64,000 nucleotides of DNA from Diphasiastrum complanatum. Lineage: Eukaryota; Streptophyta; Lycopodiopsida; Lycopodiales; Lycopodiaceae. Under the pieces are notes generated by a model. That model was given only the letters and a program-made list of their open reading frames with translations, was not told the origin of the DNA and searched no databases. The translations under genes were made by a program, and so were the position numbers. The stretch covers positions 43,381,862 through 43,445,861 of the forward strand of contig CM055110.1 of NCBI GenBank assembly GCA_029204225.1. The letters run 5' to 3'. Of this stretch, positions 35,870 to 47,001 are shown one piece after another; position 1 is the first letter of the stretch, and each line of letters opens with the position of its first letter.

Positions 35870-37320
35870 TAGGTTTTTCATAGGTTCAGATCCTAAAAAT
35901 GTTCATTAAATGTAGTACCTAGGCGAAGGATGTTCTTAGGCGAAAGTTAAACCTTTGCTAGACCTCCAAAACCTTCGCCGAGCTACACCAGTTGTCAGAA
36001 ACCTTCGCCGAGAATTCTGGAAGCTATTTTCATAGTACTAAAGATGCTTGCAAATTTTTGTCCAGCCAAACTAGGACTTTGTCTAATGGACCCTCCAAAT
36101 TCACCTATAAAAGGGCTGAATTTGATTTCATTTCTCACTTGTGCTAGCGAAGCTCTTGCAAATTTTTCTCGCAACCAAACTTTCTAGAACTCTCATACAG
36201 CTTTCTGATACATTCCACATCTTTTCTGCTTTCAGTTTTTAGTTTCTGCCATCATGTCTTCTACTGATACCAGACAATCTCCTCTATATGTTGTTCATCG
36301 TGATGTTCCAACTGCAACGGACATCATGATACTTCTTAGCACAAGCATGGTGGCTCAATGGATGACCCTTGTTGAGCCTCTGCTCATGACAATGGGTATC
36401 CACGAGCACATCTTTTCAAGCAAAATCAATATGCAATTTATTACTTTGGCTTTTAGTACCTGGACATAGGAAAAATTCAAATTCTATATAACCTACCAAG
36501 GAGCTACCCACAAGGTGCGTGTTACTAAAGCTGCCCTTGCTGCTATAGACATCTCCTCAGGAACTCAATCCTCACCAAACCACAAGCACGCAAAGAATGT
36601 TATCAAGCCTTTTATTGACATGACCATAGAGCTTTATTGGACGAATGATGGTTACCTCCCTAAACCCTCATGAAGAAAAAAATTTCTTCACAAATCCTTC
36701 ATCGCCTAGTTGAATCTAACTACAAGTTAGGTAAGGCACCATTAGAACCCTATAACTGGTTCAAGACAGACTTTGGAGAATTGAAAAGAGCGATTAAGAG
36801 TAATACCAAACAACAATTTGCTATTGGTTCTCTTCTGTCTTCCATTGTCGCTTCCTATCTGGATAATAAGATCCATGGACTTTGGGTTGAATCAGTGCTA
36901 TCGATCTATGAAGAAGTAGCACCAACCTAATTCTCTAGACATGAGTCAAGTTCATAGAGTCGTCGATGAGTACGTAGTGAGATCATTATTCCTGAATCGC
37001 CTCGTATGTCTCATCGTCGAACTCGACAACCAACTTCAACTGCACTACCACCCCCTGCTGCCACTCTCACTGCACTACTTGTTCCCTCAACCACCGATGC
37101 TTCCTTAGCCTCTGCTTTCTCACAAGGTCAATCTTGGAGATACAATTCCAATCATAACTGTCCAAGCCACCTCAACCCCACAAATCTGAGTTGTTTCGCC
37201 AGCTACCCAACAGCTCATGGATATGTTCGATGATTCCGATCCCCTAGGGGCAAATGAAATATTTGAGATGCCCCAGCGCCCTTTGGCCTCCAATCCTCCA
37301 GAAGAGCATTCAAATAGTTC
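35870..37320 (+). pseudogene. Family X copy B, 5' part, interrupted by LARD-B
   Basis: Homologous to copy A from agaatgcaaaaattaggttt near 35853 onward. TATA-like tataaaagggctg lies at about 36106. The start is at 36254 (MSSTDTRQS), followed by SSKINMQFITLAFSTWT then a stop at 36467. The frame resumes with LVESNYKLGKAPLEPYNWFK (near 36715) and SYLDNKIHGLWVESVLS, then a Pro/Thr-rich tail to 37230. LARD-B is inserted at 37326 and the remaining text resumes at 42556. Several shifts make it non-functional. The protein family is not known to me. Confidence 0.55.
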
Positions 37321-37325
37321 CATGA
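37321..37325. repeat. Target site duplication of LARD-B (left), CATGA
   Basis: CATGA immediately precedes the element and recurs at 42551-42555 immediately after it. Confidence 0.92.
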
Positions 37326-38144
37326 TGTGAAAAAAGCAAAAATGCCAAAAATCTTGTATATAGATAAACACACATGTGTGGAGCCTGTTCTCACGTGTTA
37401 AAATAGTGTACTTGTCATGTACCATAATCATATGGGTTGTACATATGATTTAATTCAAGTTCTAGTGGCTAAAAAGGCCAAAAACTAGTTTTTTAGACAT
37501 ATGACACATGGCATCAATCTATTGATTGCATGAGCCACATCCTTTGGTTAGGTGTCATATCCCATGTGTAGAGGACATCTCACATGTGTGGAATAAGCTG
37601 AAGTTGACGAATTTTGACTTCTAGAAGATTTTCAAGTAGATCTCCATATAGAAGGAAAATGGACCAAAAGTGCCTAAAATAAAAGGTTTTGTCCAAGTGT
37701 CAGTTTTGCATGATGAATCATCATATGACAAAGCACCTTCACACATGTGGGATCATAGGGATGATCAGTACCACGAGCTCCCACTTATTGTATATATAGA
37801 GCCACATTTGGCCATAATCAGCGTGAGACACCTATCTTGGTTTTGGAAGCAATTTTGAGTGATTCTCTACATTTGTCTACATTTGTTTTGATTGTTTTGA
37901 GATTCTATCAATGTGTACTTGATTTTCAGGTTGGATTTCGTACTCAGACAGTTTTTCACACGTGTGAAACCATAAAGTACACTTACCTTCAATTAATGAT
38001 TGTTCTTGTTAGGATTTTGTGTCTAGAATTGATCTAGATTGATCTTAATCTGAAGTAGATTGATAGATCAAATAATCTGACAACCAATCCCTCTTGAGGA
38101 TCAGATTAGGATCCACTCTTGGTCCATTTTGTACTTTTTTCACA
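37326..38144 (+). repeat. LARD-B 5' LTR (819 bp)
   Basis: It carries repeated palindromes of CACATGTGTG or CACACGTGTG type (near 37369, 37577, 37738 and 37957). A TATA-like tatatagagcc lies near 37791. It ends tgtacttttttcaca. It is shorter than the 3' LTR by small deletions, including about 13 bp near 37343 where the 3' LTR reads aagcttggtagag. Confidence 0.92.
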
Positions 38145-38156
38145 TGGTATCAGAGC
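38145..38156 (+). promoter_or_regulatory. LARD-B primer-binding site
   Basis: TGGTATCAGAGC lies immediately after the LTR and is complementary to the initiator tRNA-Met 3' end. Confidence 0.95.
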
Positions 38157-39726
38157 CTAGTACAAGAGATTTTGTTGAAATTGATAGGGTTAATCCAAAT
38201 CAAAGCCAAAATTAGCAATTTTTTGAAAACTAGTCAAATTTTGTGTAGCAAGTTGGATTTGATAGCTATCCGCAAAATTTTTGGTCCAAAACTTGTTGTG
38301 GGCTATAGGAACCCTTTCCACACGTGTGAGGCCGTACATCTCCGGTTTTGACTGAGAAATTTCAAACATTTGTAGAATTTGACTCACATACCCAATTTGA
38401 ATGATTTTTGGTGCAAAATCAAGCAATTTCTATAGTGAATCTAATCCCTTGATTAGTTCTTGGATTAGATCAGCCAAAAAATTAAAATTAAAGCTTGAAA
38501 AAGGTGCATTAATTGATCTTCTCTGATTTTTTGAGTGTATGTTGAAGTTAAGTGGATTTTGCTAAAAATCATAGATTAAGGAGTGATATGCAAGGTGAGA
38601 GGTTGAAATCCATTGTACCATCCCTCTAGATTTGTTCAAGAGTGATAGGGTCAAGTTTAGAAGCATCAATTTGCTAGAAAACATCCTTGGATCTGTCCTC
38701 CAAGTGAAACCTTTGAGAGTTTCTAGTGCATATAGAGCATCTATGCAAATCTTTTGTAGAATTTGACATAGATTGGCTTCTAGAAAAGAAATTGAGATCC
38801 AAGTCACATTATTCAATCCTACTCAATTTGTTTGAGTGTTTGTGAGGTTTGAAAAGAGTCATTAAGGTGTCTATGGCAAATGTGTAGAGAGAGATCCAAT
38901 TTTCTAAGAGTTCCTTCCTTTGTAGAGGGCAAGATCTAGAAGCTCATTACGTGTTGTTATTGGTGAGGAATTTGTCTTCTCCTATGTGATCAAATCTTTC
39001 TAAGTGGCATTAGCTCTTTGAAGCACGATATCTTAGTGAGAAAAATCACAACTTTTGATTTTGAATTTCATTCCAAGTCTTAAAAGGTAGAGTAATTGGT
39101 GGAATCCAATAGGAGTGATTGAATTCAATTTGTTGAGCAAAAGTTGACATAGTATGTATGAAACTCAAATTAGTTCTATTCAACTTTCTTTATGAGATTT
39201 GTGAATCTCTAGTTGTCTAAATTTTTAAGCTTTGTGAAAAATTGGTGGTATAGTTTGTTTTCAAATCAAATCAAATTCATTCTAAATCTCAAGTGTGAGA
39301 TTATTTGGGTCAAGAGTGAGTCCAAAAGAAGTGATTAAGTTTTATTTTCATGTATTTGAAACAAAACCCATCTTTTGTTCAAGAATCTCAAGTGTTGAGA
39401 GAACTAGTCAAGTGAAAAGAAAAATCTAGGTGTCAAATCTTTTTTATATCCATTTCAACTTTCAAAAGAAAGAGTCATTGGTATTTGATGAGTCCAATAG
39501 GAGATTGGATCTGATTTCTTTTGTGATTTGATTTAAAGATTGTGTGCTTTTGTCTTAGTGATCAAAGCAAAGTTTCCAAGTGACTAGTCATTAGTGTGAA
39601 GATTGATTCTTAGGTTTGTGAGCTAGATCTTTTGTAGATCATTCTAGATTGTTGAGGATGTTCAAATCTAGTCTCTTGAAAGTCACAAATTACATTTGTA
39701 GAATCATATCACAGGTTTTTATTCAC
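38157..39726 (+). other. LARD-B untranslated leader
   Basis: 1.57 kb between primer site and ORF, without conserved coding signal. It contains a further CACACGTGTG palindrome at 38319-38328. The same leader is present in LARD-A (about 14.7-16.37 kb). Confidence 0.6.
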
Positions 39727-41554
39727 ATGGCATCAATAGGTGGCATCCTATTGAAGGAAAGAAAGGATCCTAAGTACAACCCTAGTGGCAAGGGAGGATA
39801 TATTTTCTCAAGATGCTACAAAAAGAAGACCAATTTATCCAAGGAGAGCCAAAGCAAGGGGGCCGAGGTGAAGGATGGAGCTTCAAGTTTGAAATGCAAA
39901 TACAAGAAGGACAAGTCCAAGGGAAGGTATTTCCTTTGTGGAAAGGTGAATGAGGTTTGGAGTCTCACAAGGACTTGCAAGATTTGTCTTCAAGAGTCCA
40001 TCACAACACATGTCAAATCTTTTGAAATTTTTCATTTGGAAGTGCATTGTTTGGTTAAAGATGCAAAGATAGATGTCACTTTCATGAAAGTAACTTGGAT
40101 TTATTTTATGTCCTTGGAAAGTATTTTTCTTGGAACTTTAGATAAGTTCAAACTTATTGTTATTATCCAAGAGAAATCAATCAAGAATAAGGAGCAATCA
40201 CAAAATGAAAATAGTTTCATTTATGCTCTCATGTCAACTTATGAAGAACCATTTTGCTTTGAAGAGATTTTTGTATCTCAAAGGTGGATTAAGGCAATAC
40301 TAGTTGAGTGTGATGCCTTAAAAGATAGCAAAATATGTTTTCCTTGTAAGCTTACATTAGTTATGAAGTCAAGGAAATGGAAATATCTTCACAATGTAGG
40401 ATCTTTTGGTTTCAATAAGATCATGAATGATGTGTTCATTCATAAAGATGAAAATTGTAAGTTTTCAATCTTAAAGGCAAGTTGTAAACTTCTTATGAGA
40501 ATAAGTGAAGCATCCAAAGTGGACACTTATATCCATAAGCAAGTAGTTAGCCTTATTGAGATGGAAATGCCTTTTGATTTCAATATTAGAAAAATCATGC
40601 CCAAGTTGTGGTGATTTTTGGTCTTATGTTTCTATCATAAGTAATTTTGATAATCATAGGAAGTGCATATTGTGTGGTCATAGTTGTTGTGATCATTATG
40701 AGACATGGAGGTCTTGGATTTCCATCAAGAACCATGAAGAGGATCTTAAAGAATCATCTCAAGGTTCAAGTGTGCCAAAGATTGAGGAGAAGAGACCTTC
40801 TCAAGTTGTGATTCCAAACAGAAACTCGAGAAATATGGTTGATTCCATGTGGCTCACATTTCAAGGGAAAGAGGAGCATATCTCATGTGGTATACATCTC
40901 ATACTTACTTCTCTTATGTCATTTGATAAATCAATTTTCTTTAGTGAGATCATTGCATCTCAGAATTGAAGTAAAGCCATACTAGTTGAGTATAAAGTCT
41001 CTCTTGAGAACATAGATGATGTTCTTAAAAGGTTGAAATTGATTTTAAATCAATTAGAAAGCAAATGGTTATTTCATCAAATGTATGCTCTTGAGTCATG
41101 TAAGAGCAAAAGTGATTTGTTCACTCATAATTTGAAAATTTGTATTGAGGCAAATTGTAAACTCTTTATGAGAGTAAGTGAATTATCTTCTAAAGACACT
41201 TATCTCCAAAATGAAGCATTTAGCCTCATTGGATCTGAGATTATCATGGTAAACAAGCATGAAGATATGATGCAAACACTTTGTTATTATAGCATGCATA
41301 GTCTTGCCAATTTGGATAAGTCTAATTCTCTAGATCATGGTAACATGATGTTAGATCTTTTTTATCCTAATAAGTCAAGAAGAAATCTTTATTTTCTCAT
41401 GGAGGAGCATGCACATGAAGAAGGAGCAAGCCTCAAAGTCAAGCATCTACATGAAATTTGGAAGGAATCAATTTCGAAGATGCTAGGATGGTGCAAAGCT
41501 CTCAAGTTCATCAAAAATGTCAACATCAAAGAAGCACTATCATGGATATGGTGA
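39727..41554 (+). pseudogene. LARD-B ORF: about 600-aa Cys/His-rich protein with an internal duplication
   Basis: ATG at 39727 (MASIGGILLKERK). A basic N-terminus with GGYIFSRCYKKK and RYFLCGKVNE...TCKIC follows. Two related halves can be seen: the first has YEEPFCFEEIFVSQRWIKAI, later SCKLLMRISEASKVDTYIHK, and the second has FDKSIFFSEIIASQN, SKAILVEYKV, later NCKLFMRVSELSSKDTYLQN. Between them lies a possible zinc cluster (CGDFW...RKCILCGHSCCDH) at about 40610-40695. Breaks in this copy are a 1-nt insertion near 40602 and a TGA at 40967 where LARD-A has Trp. I recognise no known domain. Conservation of the ORF across copies with different lesions suggests it was translated and mattered for spread, or is a captured host gene. 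Confidence 0.7.
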
Positions 41555-41680
41555 TTTCAGATCAACATCAAGCTCATTGGCTGATCTTCACACCTTTTGA
41601 ACCAGCAAAGACCAATTTATCCCATGGAGTCAAGTTCAAGATCATCATGTTTTCCATCAAGCTAAATTTACCAAGCTAGA

Positions 41681-41694
41681 TTTTTGAGGAGGAG
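41681..41694 (+). promoter_or_regulatory. LARD-B polypurine tract
   Basis: The purine-rich tttttgaggaggag directly before the 3' LTR is the expected plus-strand primer. Confidence 0.8.
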
Positions 41695-42550
41695 TGTGAA
41701 AAATGCAAAAATAAGCTTGGTAGAGGCCAAAAATCTTGTATATAGATAAACATACATGTGTGGAGCCTGTTTCCACGTGTTAAAATAGTGTACTTGTCAT
41801 GTACCATAATCATATGGGTTGTACATATGATTTAATTCAAGTTCTAGTGGCTAAAAAGGCCAAAAACTAGCTTTCTAGTCATATGACACATGGCATCAAT
41901 CTAGTCATATGACACATGGAAACAATCTATTGATTGCATGAGCCACATCCTTTGGTTAGGTGTCATATCCCGTGTGTAGAGGACAGCTCACATGTGTGGA
42001 ATAAGCTGAAGTAGGCGAATTTTGACTTCTAGAAGATTTTCAAGTAGATCTCCATATAGAAGGAAAATGGACCAAAAGTGCTCAAAATAGAAGGTTTTGT
42101 CCAAGTGTCAGTTTTGCATGACGAATCATCATATGAAAAAGCACCTTCACACATGTGGGATCATAGGGATGATCAGTACCATGAGCTCCCACTTATTGTA
42201 TATATAGAGCCACATTTGGCCATAATCAACGTGAGACACCAATCTTGGTTTTGGAAGCAATTTTGAGTGATTCTCTCCATTTGTCTACATTTGTTTTGAT
42301 TGTTTTGAGGTTCTATCAATGTGTACTTGATTTTTAGATTGGATTCCGTACTCAGACAGTGTTTCACACGTGTGAAATCACAAAGTACACTTACCTTCAA
42401 TTAATGATTGTTCTTGTTAGGATTTTGTGTCTAGAATTGATCTAGATTGATCTTAATCTGAAGTAGATTGATAGATCAAATAATCTGACAACCAATCCCT
42501 CTTGAGGATCAGATTAGGATCCACTCTTGTTTTTTTGTACTTTTTTCACA
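41695..42550 (+). repeat. LARD-B 3' LTR (856 bp)
   Basis: Nearly the same as the 5' LTR. It has a private duplication near 41878-41930 (catatgacacatgg twice) and ends gtacttttttcaca before CATGA. Confidence 0.92.
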
Positions 42551-42555
42551 CATGA

Positions 42556-43617
42556 CACCACTCATGATTTTGATTTTACATTTCAGACAGATCAACAAGA
42601 TGTACCAGATACTATCAGGATCGTTCATGCAGTTGTATCTCTGAAGCAGTTCGATGCCATTGTACCTAAAAGATTTCAAGGAGAAGATCTCTTTGAGGAA
42701 GAAGAGCCATAGACAAAGTCTCAAAGCCAAACCAGACAGGATCCTCGATCAGTTGTTCCTCCTCCTGCTGCTACTACTACACTCGTGGATTCTGGTGATG
42801 CCCTTGGTTTAGTCAATACCTTGCACGAGTGATCCAGACCATGATTGATGAAAAAACCACAATGGAGAAGCAAATCTCTGAGTTGGGATAGAAAATGCTC
42901 TGATCAGCCAAAAAGTCATCCAGCTGGATCAAGAGTTGAAGGTCACCAAACAACATGAAGCCAAGTCATAAGTGGAGATGAAAAATGCCCAACAATTAGT
43001 AGAAACATTAGAAGGCTATGTGGCTACGCTCCATGATACACTAACGACTATGCAAGATCAAGTAGATCAAGCCGTTCAGGATGCAAAACAACAGGTATTG
43101 TTGCTTCAGGGGCAACTGGACATGGCAGCGCTTGATCAAGAAAGAATTCAAGGTGAATTGTATGCAACCACCCTTGAACGAGACACATACCTGCAAACAC
43201 AAGTTCTAGATCGTCATGTCTCACCAGAGGAGATCAACTACTTGTTCAAGAAGGTAGAGACTTATCGCACCTCACTAGCTGAATTCCAGGAATGGTTTCA
43301 TAAGTTTAAATGCATATCTTCGAATGAGTTGGCCAAGGCAAAGACGATAATCAAAGACTATGAGAGGCAACCGCCTAGGTCCTAGAATCAAACTCCCAGA
43401 TTCCAATTCGATCAGTTCTCGCCTCAACAACAAGATAGGGGAGAAATTGAAACATGATTGGATCACGAGGCAGATGCTAAAGAACTTACCGCAACTCAGG
43501 CCACGGACGCAGGTCCATCTACCTCAAGGACCAGGCCATTATCTCAAAATGTCATTTGTAGAGACAAATTGCCCCAAAGTAATTAAGACTTTTCCAGCTT
43601 CAAAGCCCAGATAGACT
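42556..43617 (+). pseudogene. Family X copy B, 3' part with coiled coil
   Basis: The text resumes after the CATGA duplication. It has an acidic piece ending FQGEDLFEEEEP (42527-42712, stop at 42710), a Pro-rich stretch, then an open frame 42972-43385 that is almost all helix-forming with heptads (LVETLEGYVATLHDTLTTMQ, LLLQGQLDMAALDQERIQGE), i.e. a predicted coiled coil of about 110 residues, and a terminal piece ending FPASKPR (43614). Frames change between pieces. The 3' end recurs inverted at 58.0-58.14 kb. Confidence 0.5.
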
Positions 43618-44300
43618 TTGATGATATAGAATTATCAATGATCAATATTCTTTTAGGATATTGTATGAATTTATTTCTTTAATGAATTGAGTAACAGGCA
43701 TTGATACTTGTAGAAATAAGAATCTTCTATGAACCATGTTTGATGGGATTATGAACACTGATCTTTCTTTGAAGGGATGTGCAAGTACTCATGAATGTAC
43801 CTAAAGAATCAAAGCAAGAATAAGAAGCCCTCTGGGCTTAAGGACTGACCTCTCTTTGAGGGTATGCGCAGGTACTCAAGAAAGTCCCAGAAGAACAAGA
43901 ATCGAAACAAGAGGCTTTCTAAGCTTAAGATAGTAAACAAGAAGGCTCAGACGAGTCTATAATGAAGGCTCAAAAGAGTCTATAATGAAGGCTCAGTGGA
44001 GTCTATAAAGATCAAGAATAGGCCAAGGGAGTGATCACCCTTTTGACCCTATTCACCATGATTGAGGATGGGCAACCTCTAGAAAATAAGTGCCAATGAC
44101 CATGATTGAGGATGGGAAACCTCTAGAAAATAAGTGCCAATGACCATGATTGAGGATAGGCAACCTCTAGAAAAAAGGGCCTAGGAATTGATGGACATTA
44201 TGCAAAAACAAGATGGACATTTACCTTGGCTCTTCCTTAGGAAGATTGCACTTGGGTGAAATCCCAAGTTGTAACCATAAAAAATTATATGTAATTAAAA
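43618..44300 (+). repeat. Family X 3' tail with two minisatellites
   Basis: Non-coding tail of copy B, also found inverted at 57241-57608. One unit of about 23 bp (gaaggctca..agtctataat) is repeated three times at 43939-44007. A unit of about 55 bp (gattgaggatgggcaacctc plus tagaaaataagtgccaatgacc) is repeated about three times at 44059-44175; the inverted copy has two. The tail is cut by a Gypsy LTR starting at 44301. Confidence 0.7.
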
Positions 44301-45173
44301 TGTCAAGATCAAACCCTGTGCCACCTACCTCCCACCTACTTTTGTTGGAGGTATTCCCAACAAAGTGTAAATAAATAAAATCGTCCAATAAAATGTGTTG
44401 CGAGGGCATGGCATCCTGCGCGGATAAGCCCATGGCCCAATGAGCATGCAAGCCAAAGTGTAAATAAAATAAAATAGACTTGGGCCTTTGTAATTAAAAT
44501 AAAACTTGAGGACCAAAGTCAATTTTAAACTTAGAGTTTATTTTTTAGAGTTGGGTCCAATTTTGGACTCACATGAATCTTGTGATTTCCAATGTACTTT
44601 TTGTGGACCCTTGGATCAAGTTGGGTCCAAGATGAATGGATAGGATCAATGTGAATATTAGCCAATAGGATTGAGAGGCAAGGGCCTTCCCATTTTATAA
44701 AAAGTCACCATTTGTGCACTATTTGCATGCTTAATAGAGAGGATGAGACTCTACTATTTTGAGAGGTCAAGCATCCTCATTTGCTAATCAATCTTGCTTA
44801 TGCTATTGTTGTGTTGCTTGTTATTTCCATTCTTCCATGCTTCTTGTTTGTGATTAGTTAAGGTTTCTCCATAAGCAATGACATTGAGCATTTGCTCCAT
44901 CTCATCTCTCTCTCTTCCTCTCTTCTCTTCTCTCTTCCTCTCTTCTCTTCTCTATTCCTCTTCTTGTCTATCCTTTCCCTTCACCCAAAATCATGATGAA
45001 TGTTAGTGTAGAGGAGTAGAGTTAAAGGAGGGTAGTGTTAGTGGTGAATAGGGTTAAGGGAGAGAGAGTAGGAAACTAACTAGAAATAGCATCTATGCAT
45101 AGTTAGGTACCTATCCAGTGATCTAACCCTTGTTGACAGGCGGGGGGGGGGCTATACTACGCAAAATCCTACA
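44301..45173 (+). mobile_element. 5' LTR of a Gypsy element (873 bp)
   Basis: It starts TGTCAAGATCAAACC at the point where homology with the other family X tail stops, and ends gcaaaatcctaca just before the primer site. A TATA-like ttttataaaaag lies near 44694, and a long pyrimidine tract (44905-44975) follows in the presumed transcribed part. Only the last ~170 bp reappear at 48752-48928. Confidence 0.65.
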
Positions 45174-45174
45174 G

Positions 45175-45190
45175 TGGCGCCGTTGCCGGA
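45175..45190 (+). promoter_or_regulatory. Gypsy primer-binding site
   Basis: tggcgccgttgccgga directly inside the LTR is the TGGCGCCGTTG-type primer site of plant Tat/Athila-like Gypsy elements. Confidence 0.85.
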
Positions 45191-46330
45191 GATAGGTTTC
45201 CACTAACTAGTTTAGCTGCATTTTAGCTATTTTCTTGCTTTTTAGAGTTGTTTTAGATAGATTTTTGGGTGTTTAGAGTTAGTTTTCTGTATTTTTTTTG
45301 TGTTTGGACTGTTCACAGCTAGCGGAGGAGTGTAAGAGGGTAGAGGAGGCCCTGAACAACCTCTAAGGGCTTGAAACCAAAACCAATCAGCCAAAAACCC
45401 AAAAAAACACACCAATTTATATTTTTGGAGTGAAAAAGAGCCTAAAATCTCATCAGATTTTTATATCTCTAGAACCAGTGTGAATTAACCCTTGCATGAC
45501 TGACAACAGCTCCAGGGTACTGTCCCAGACCTACATAGAAGCCTGTGAGAGTTAGTTTCAAGCAAACTGTAAAAATCAGAGAAAAATCAGAAAAAACTCA
45601 AAAAAACCCTTGAAAAAATCCAAAGAAACTCAAATCTTCATAAGAACTCTCGCAGAGCCCTCTGAAGTTCCATCTCAATGAGACCAGGACACATAGAAGC
45701 TTGCGAGAGTTAGTTTGATGTCTAAGTGTCTGTGCGAGAGTTCCCAGTGAAAAAGACGGGAAAGTACGCAGATAGCAAAATTTTTAGTTCCAGTGGTCAA
45801 GAATTCTCGTGGAGGATTTTGAAGTCCATCTCAGTGAGACCAGGACATAGAAGAGCTTGCGAGAGCTAGTTTGATTCCAGTGAGCAGAAAATTGGATTTA
45901 AGTGCAAAAAAATCACTAAAAAGTGAAGATCCAGCAAATCCTTCCAGTAAGAACTCTCGCAGACCCTCTCAATCGATTTAAAATAATAATTTTCATTAGT
46001 GATGAAGCCTACAAGAGTTAGTTTTGAGATTTGGTGAAGATCAAGCCAAAAAAGTGGTTTTGAACTCTCACAGACAGTGAAATTTTCACTTCTTGCAAGA
46101 GTTAACTCTCCCAGAGAATTCTATAGTGAGATCTGACCTAGATCCAGCTACTGTGAGCCTTGCGAGAGTTACTTCCCAAGGATCTGAGAGATATCATGTT
46201 TTTCATCTGCAAAAACAACTAAAAAACCCTCGCACAGCCAACCCTCGCACAAGAGAACCCTCGTAGACCAGATCAGTGGTGCCTGTTTAACTCCCGGATT
46301 GTTCAGCAGAAGAGAAGTCCTTATCAAACT
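45191..46330 (+). other. Gypsy leader with repeated CTCTCGCA/TGCGAGAG motifs
   Basis: No ORF. The octamer ctctcgca or its complement tgcgagag, with one-base variants, occurs about a dozen times (near 45551, 45647, 45692, 45733, 45857, 45951, 46064, 46160, 46230-46255). It is often set in a longer repeat of about 75 bp (ccatctcaatgagaccagga ... gaagcttgcgagagttagtttga). Many stem-loops are possible. It may hold packaging or dimerisation signals. Confidence 0.7.
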
Positions 46331-46675
46331 TCTTATCCTTACCATCAAGGGGCACCCGACGCGGCATCAAGGTACGGCGCACCGAATCAACAACAATGTA
46401 TGGCCTTGCCTACACCACCAGGGCCAGCCAATCAACAAGTGACCCATGTAAACCTGACAACAGCGGAACCAGAGATGCAAATGCCACCTCAACCTGAGCA
46501 GCAGCAATGGTATGAACCAGATGAACCATTTATGGATCCTACCATAAATGAATATGTTGCGGCCTATGCAGCTCAAACTCAGCGTCAAGGCGGAAGAAAT
46601 TACGGCTGCTACGGATGCGGCGAAGGACACAGAATTGCGAAATGTCCCTACAAGGGACAATATACATCCTTCTGA
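46331..46675 (+). pseudogene. Gypsy gag C-terminus with CCHC zinc knuckle
   Basis: A Pro/Gln-rich stretch (46400 onward) leads to CYGCGEGHRIAKC, a CX2CX4HX4C knuckle at about 46605-46645, the nucleocapsid signature. The capsid core normally preceding it is not recognisable here. After 46675 the frame shifts and text continues towards the protease. Confidence 0.7.
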
Positions 46676-47001
46676 TGAAAATGTTATGGACACTATTTCA
46701 AGAATTATCCATTTAAACCTGGAACCAATGCACCTCTTAACTCCATTGCAACAGCAACCAGTAGTTCCAGCAGGGATGCCATCGGAAGGACGACAATTCC
46801 ACGCTCTTGAGGGTTGGTCGTCAGTGACCGATGGTGGTGGTGAGGGAAGAAAGAAGGCAGTACTAGAAAATAAAACACTGGGTACATGAAGCACAAGCAC
46901 AGAAAAAAGAGCAAGAAAGAGACAATCCCACGGAACCTCTAGTTGGCGTCGAACGGATATCGCAAGCGGGCTCACCATCGCGCACTGATCAGAATGATCG
47001 G

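Larger units (their letters stand above)
37326..42550 (+). mobile_element. LARD-B: complete non-autonomous LTR retrotransposon
   Basis: 5225 bp with LTRs 37326-38144 and 41695-42550 (TGTG...CACA), a tRNA-iMet primer site, a 1.6-kb untranslated leader, one ORF and a purine tract, bounded by an exact CATGA duplication. It resembles LARD-A along its whole length. It has no gag or pol domain. It sits inside family X copy B, so X is older. The element therefore has all cis signals for transposition but depends on enzymes in trans. Confidence 0.93.

Noticed and set aside
45001-45173. A short (173 bp) Gypsy LTR starting TGTTAGTGTAG
   Set aside because: Homology with family X stops at 44301 and a TATA box lies at 44694, so the LTR is more likely 873 bp and the short match is just its surviving end at 48752.
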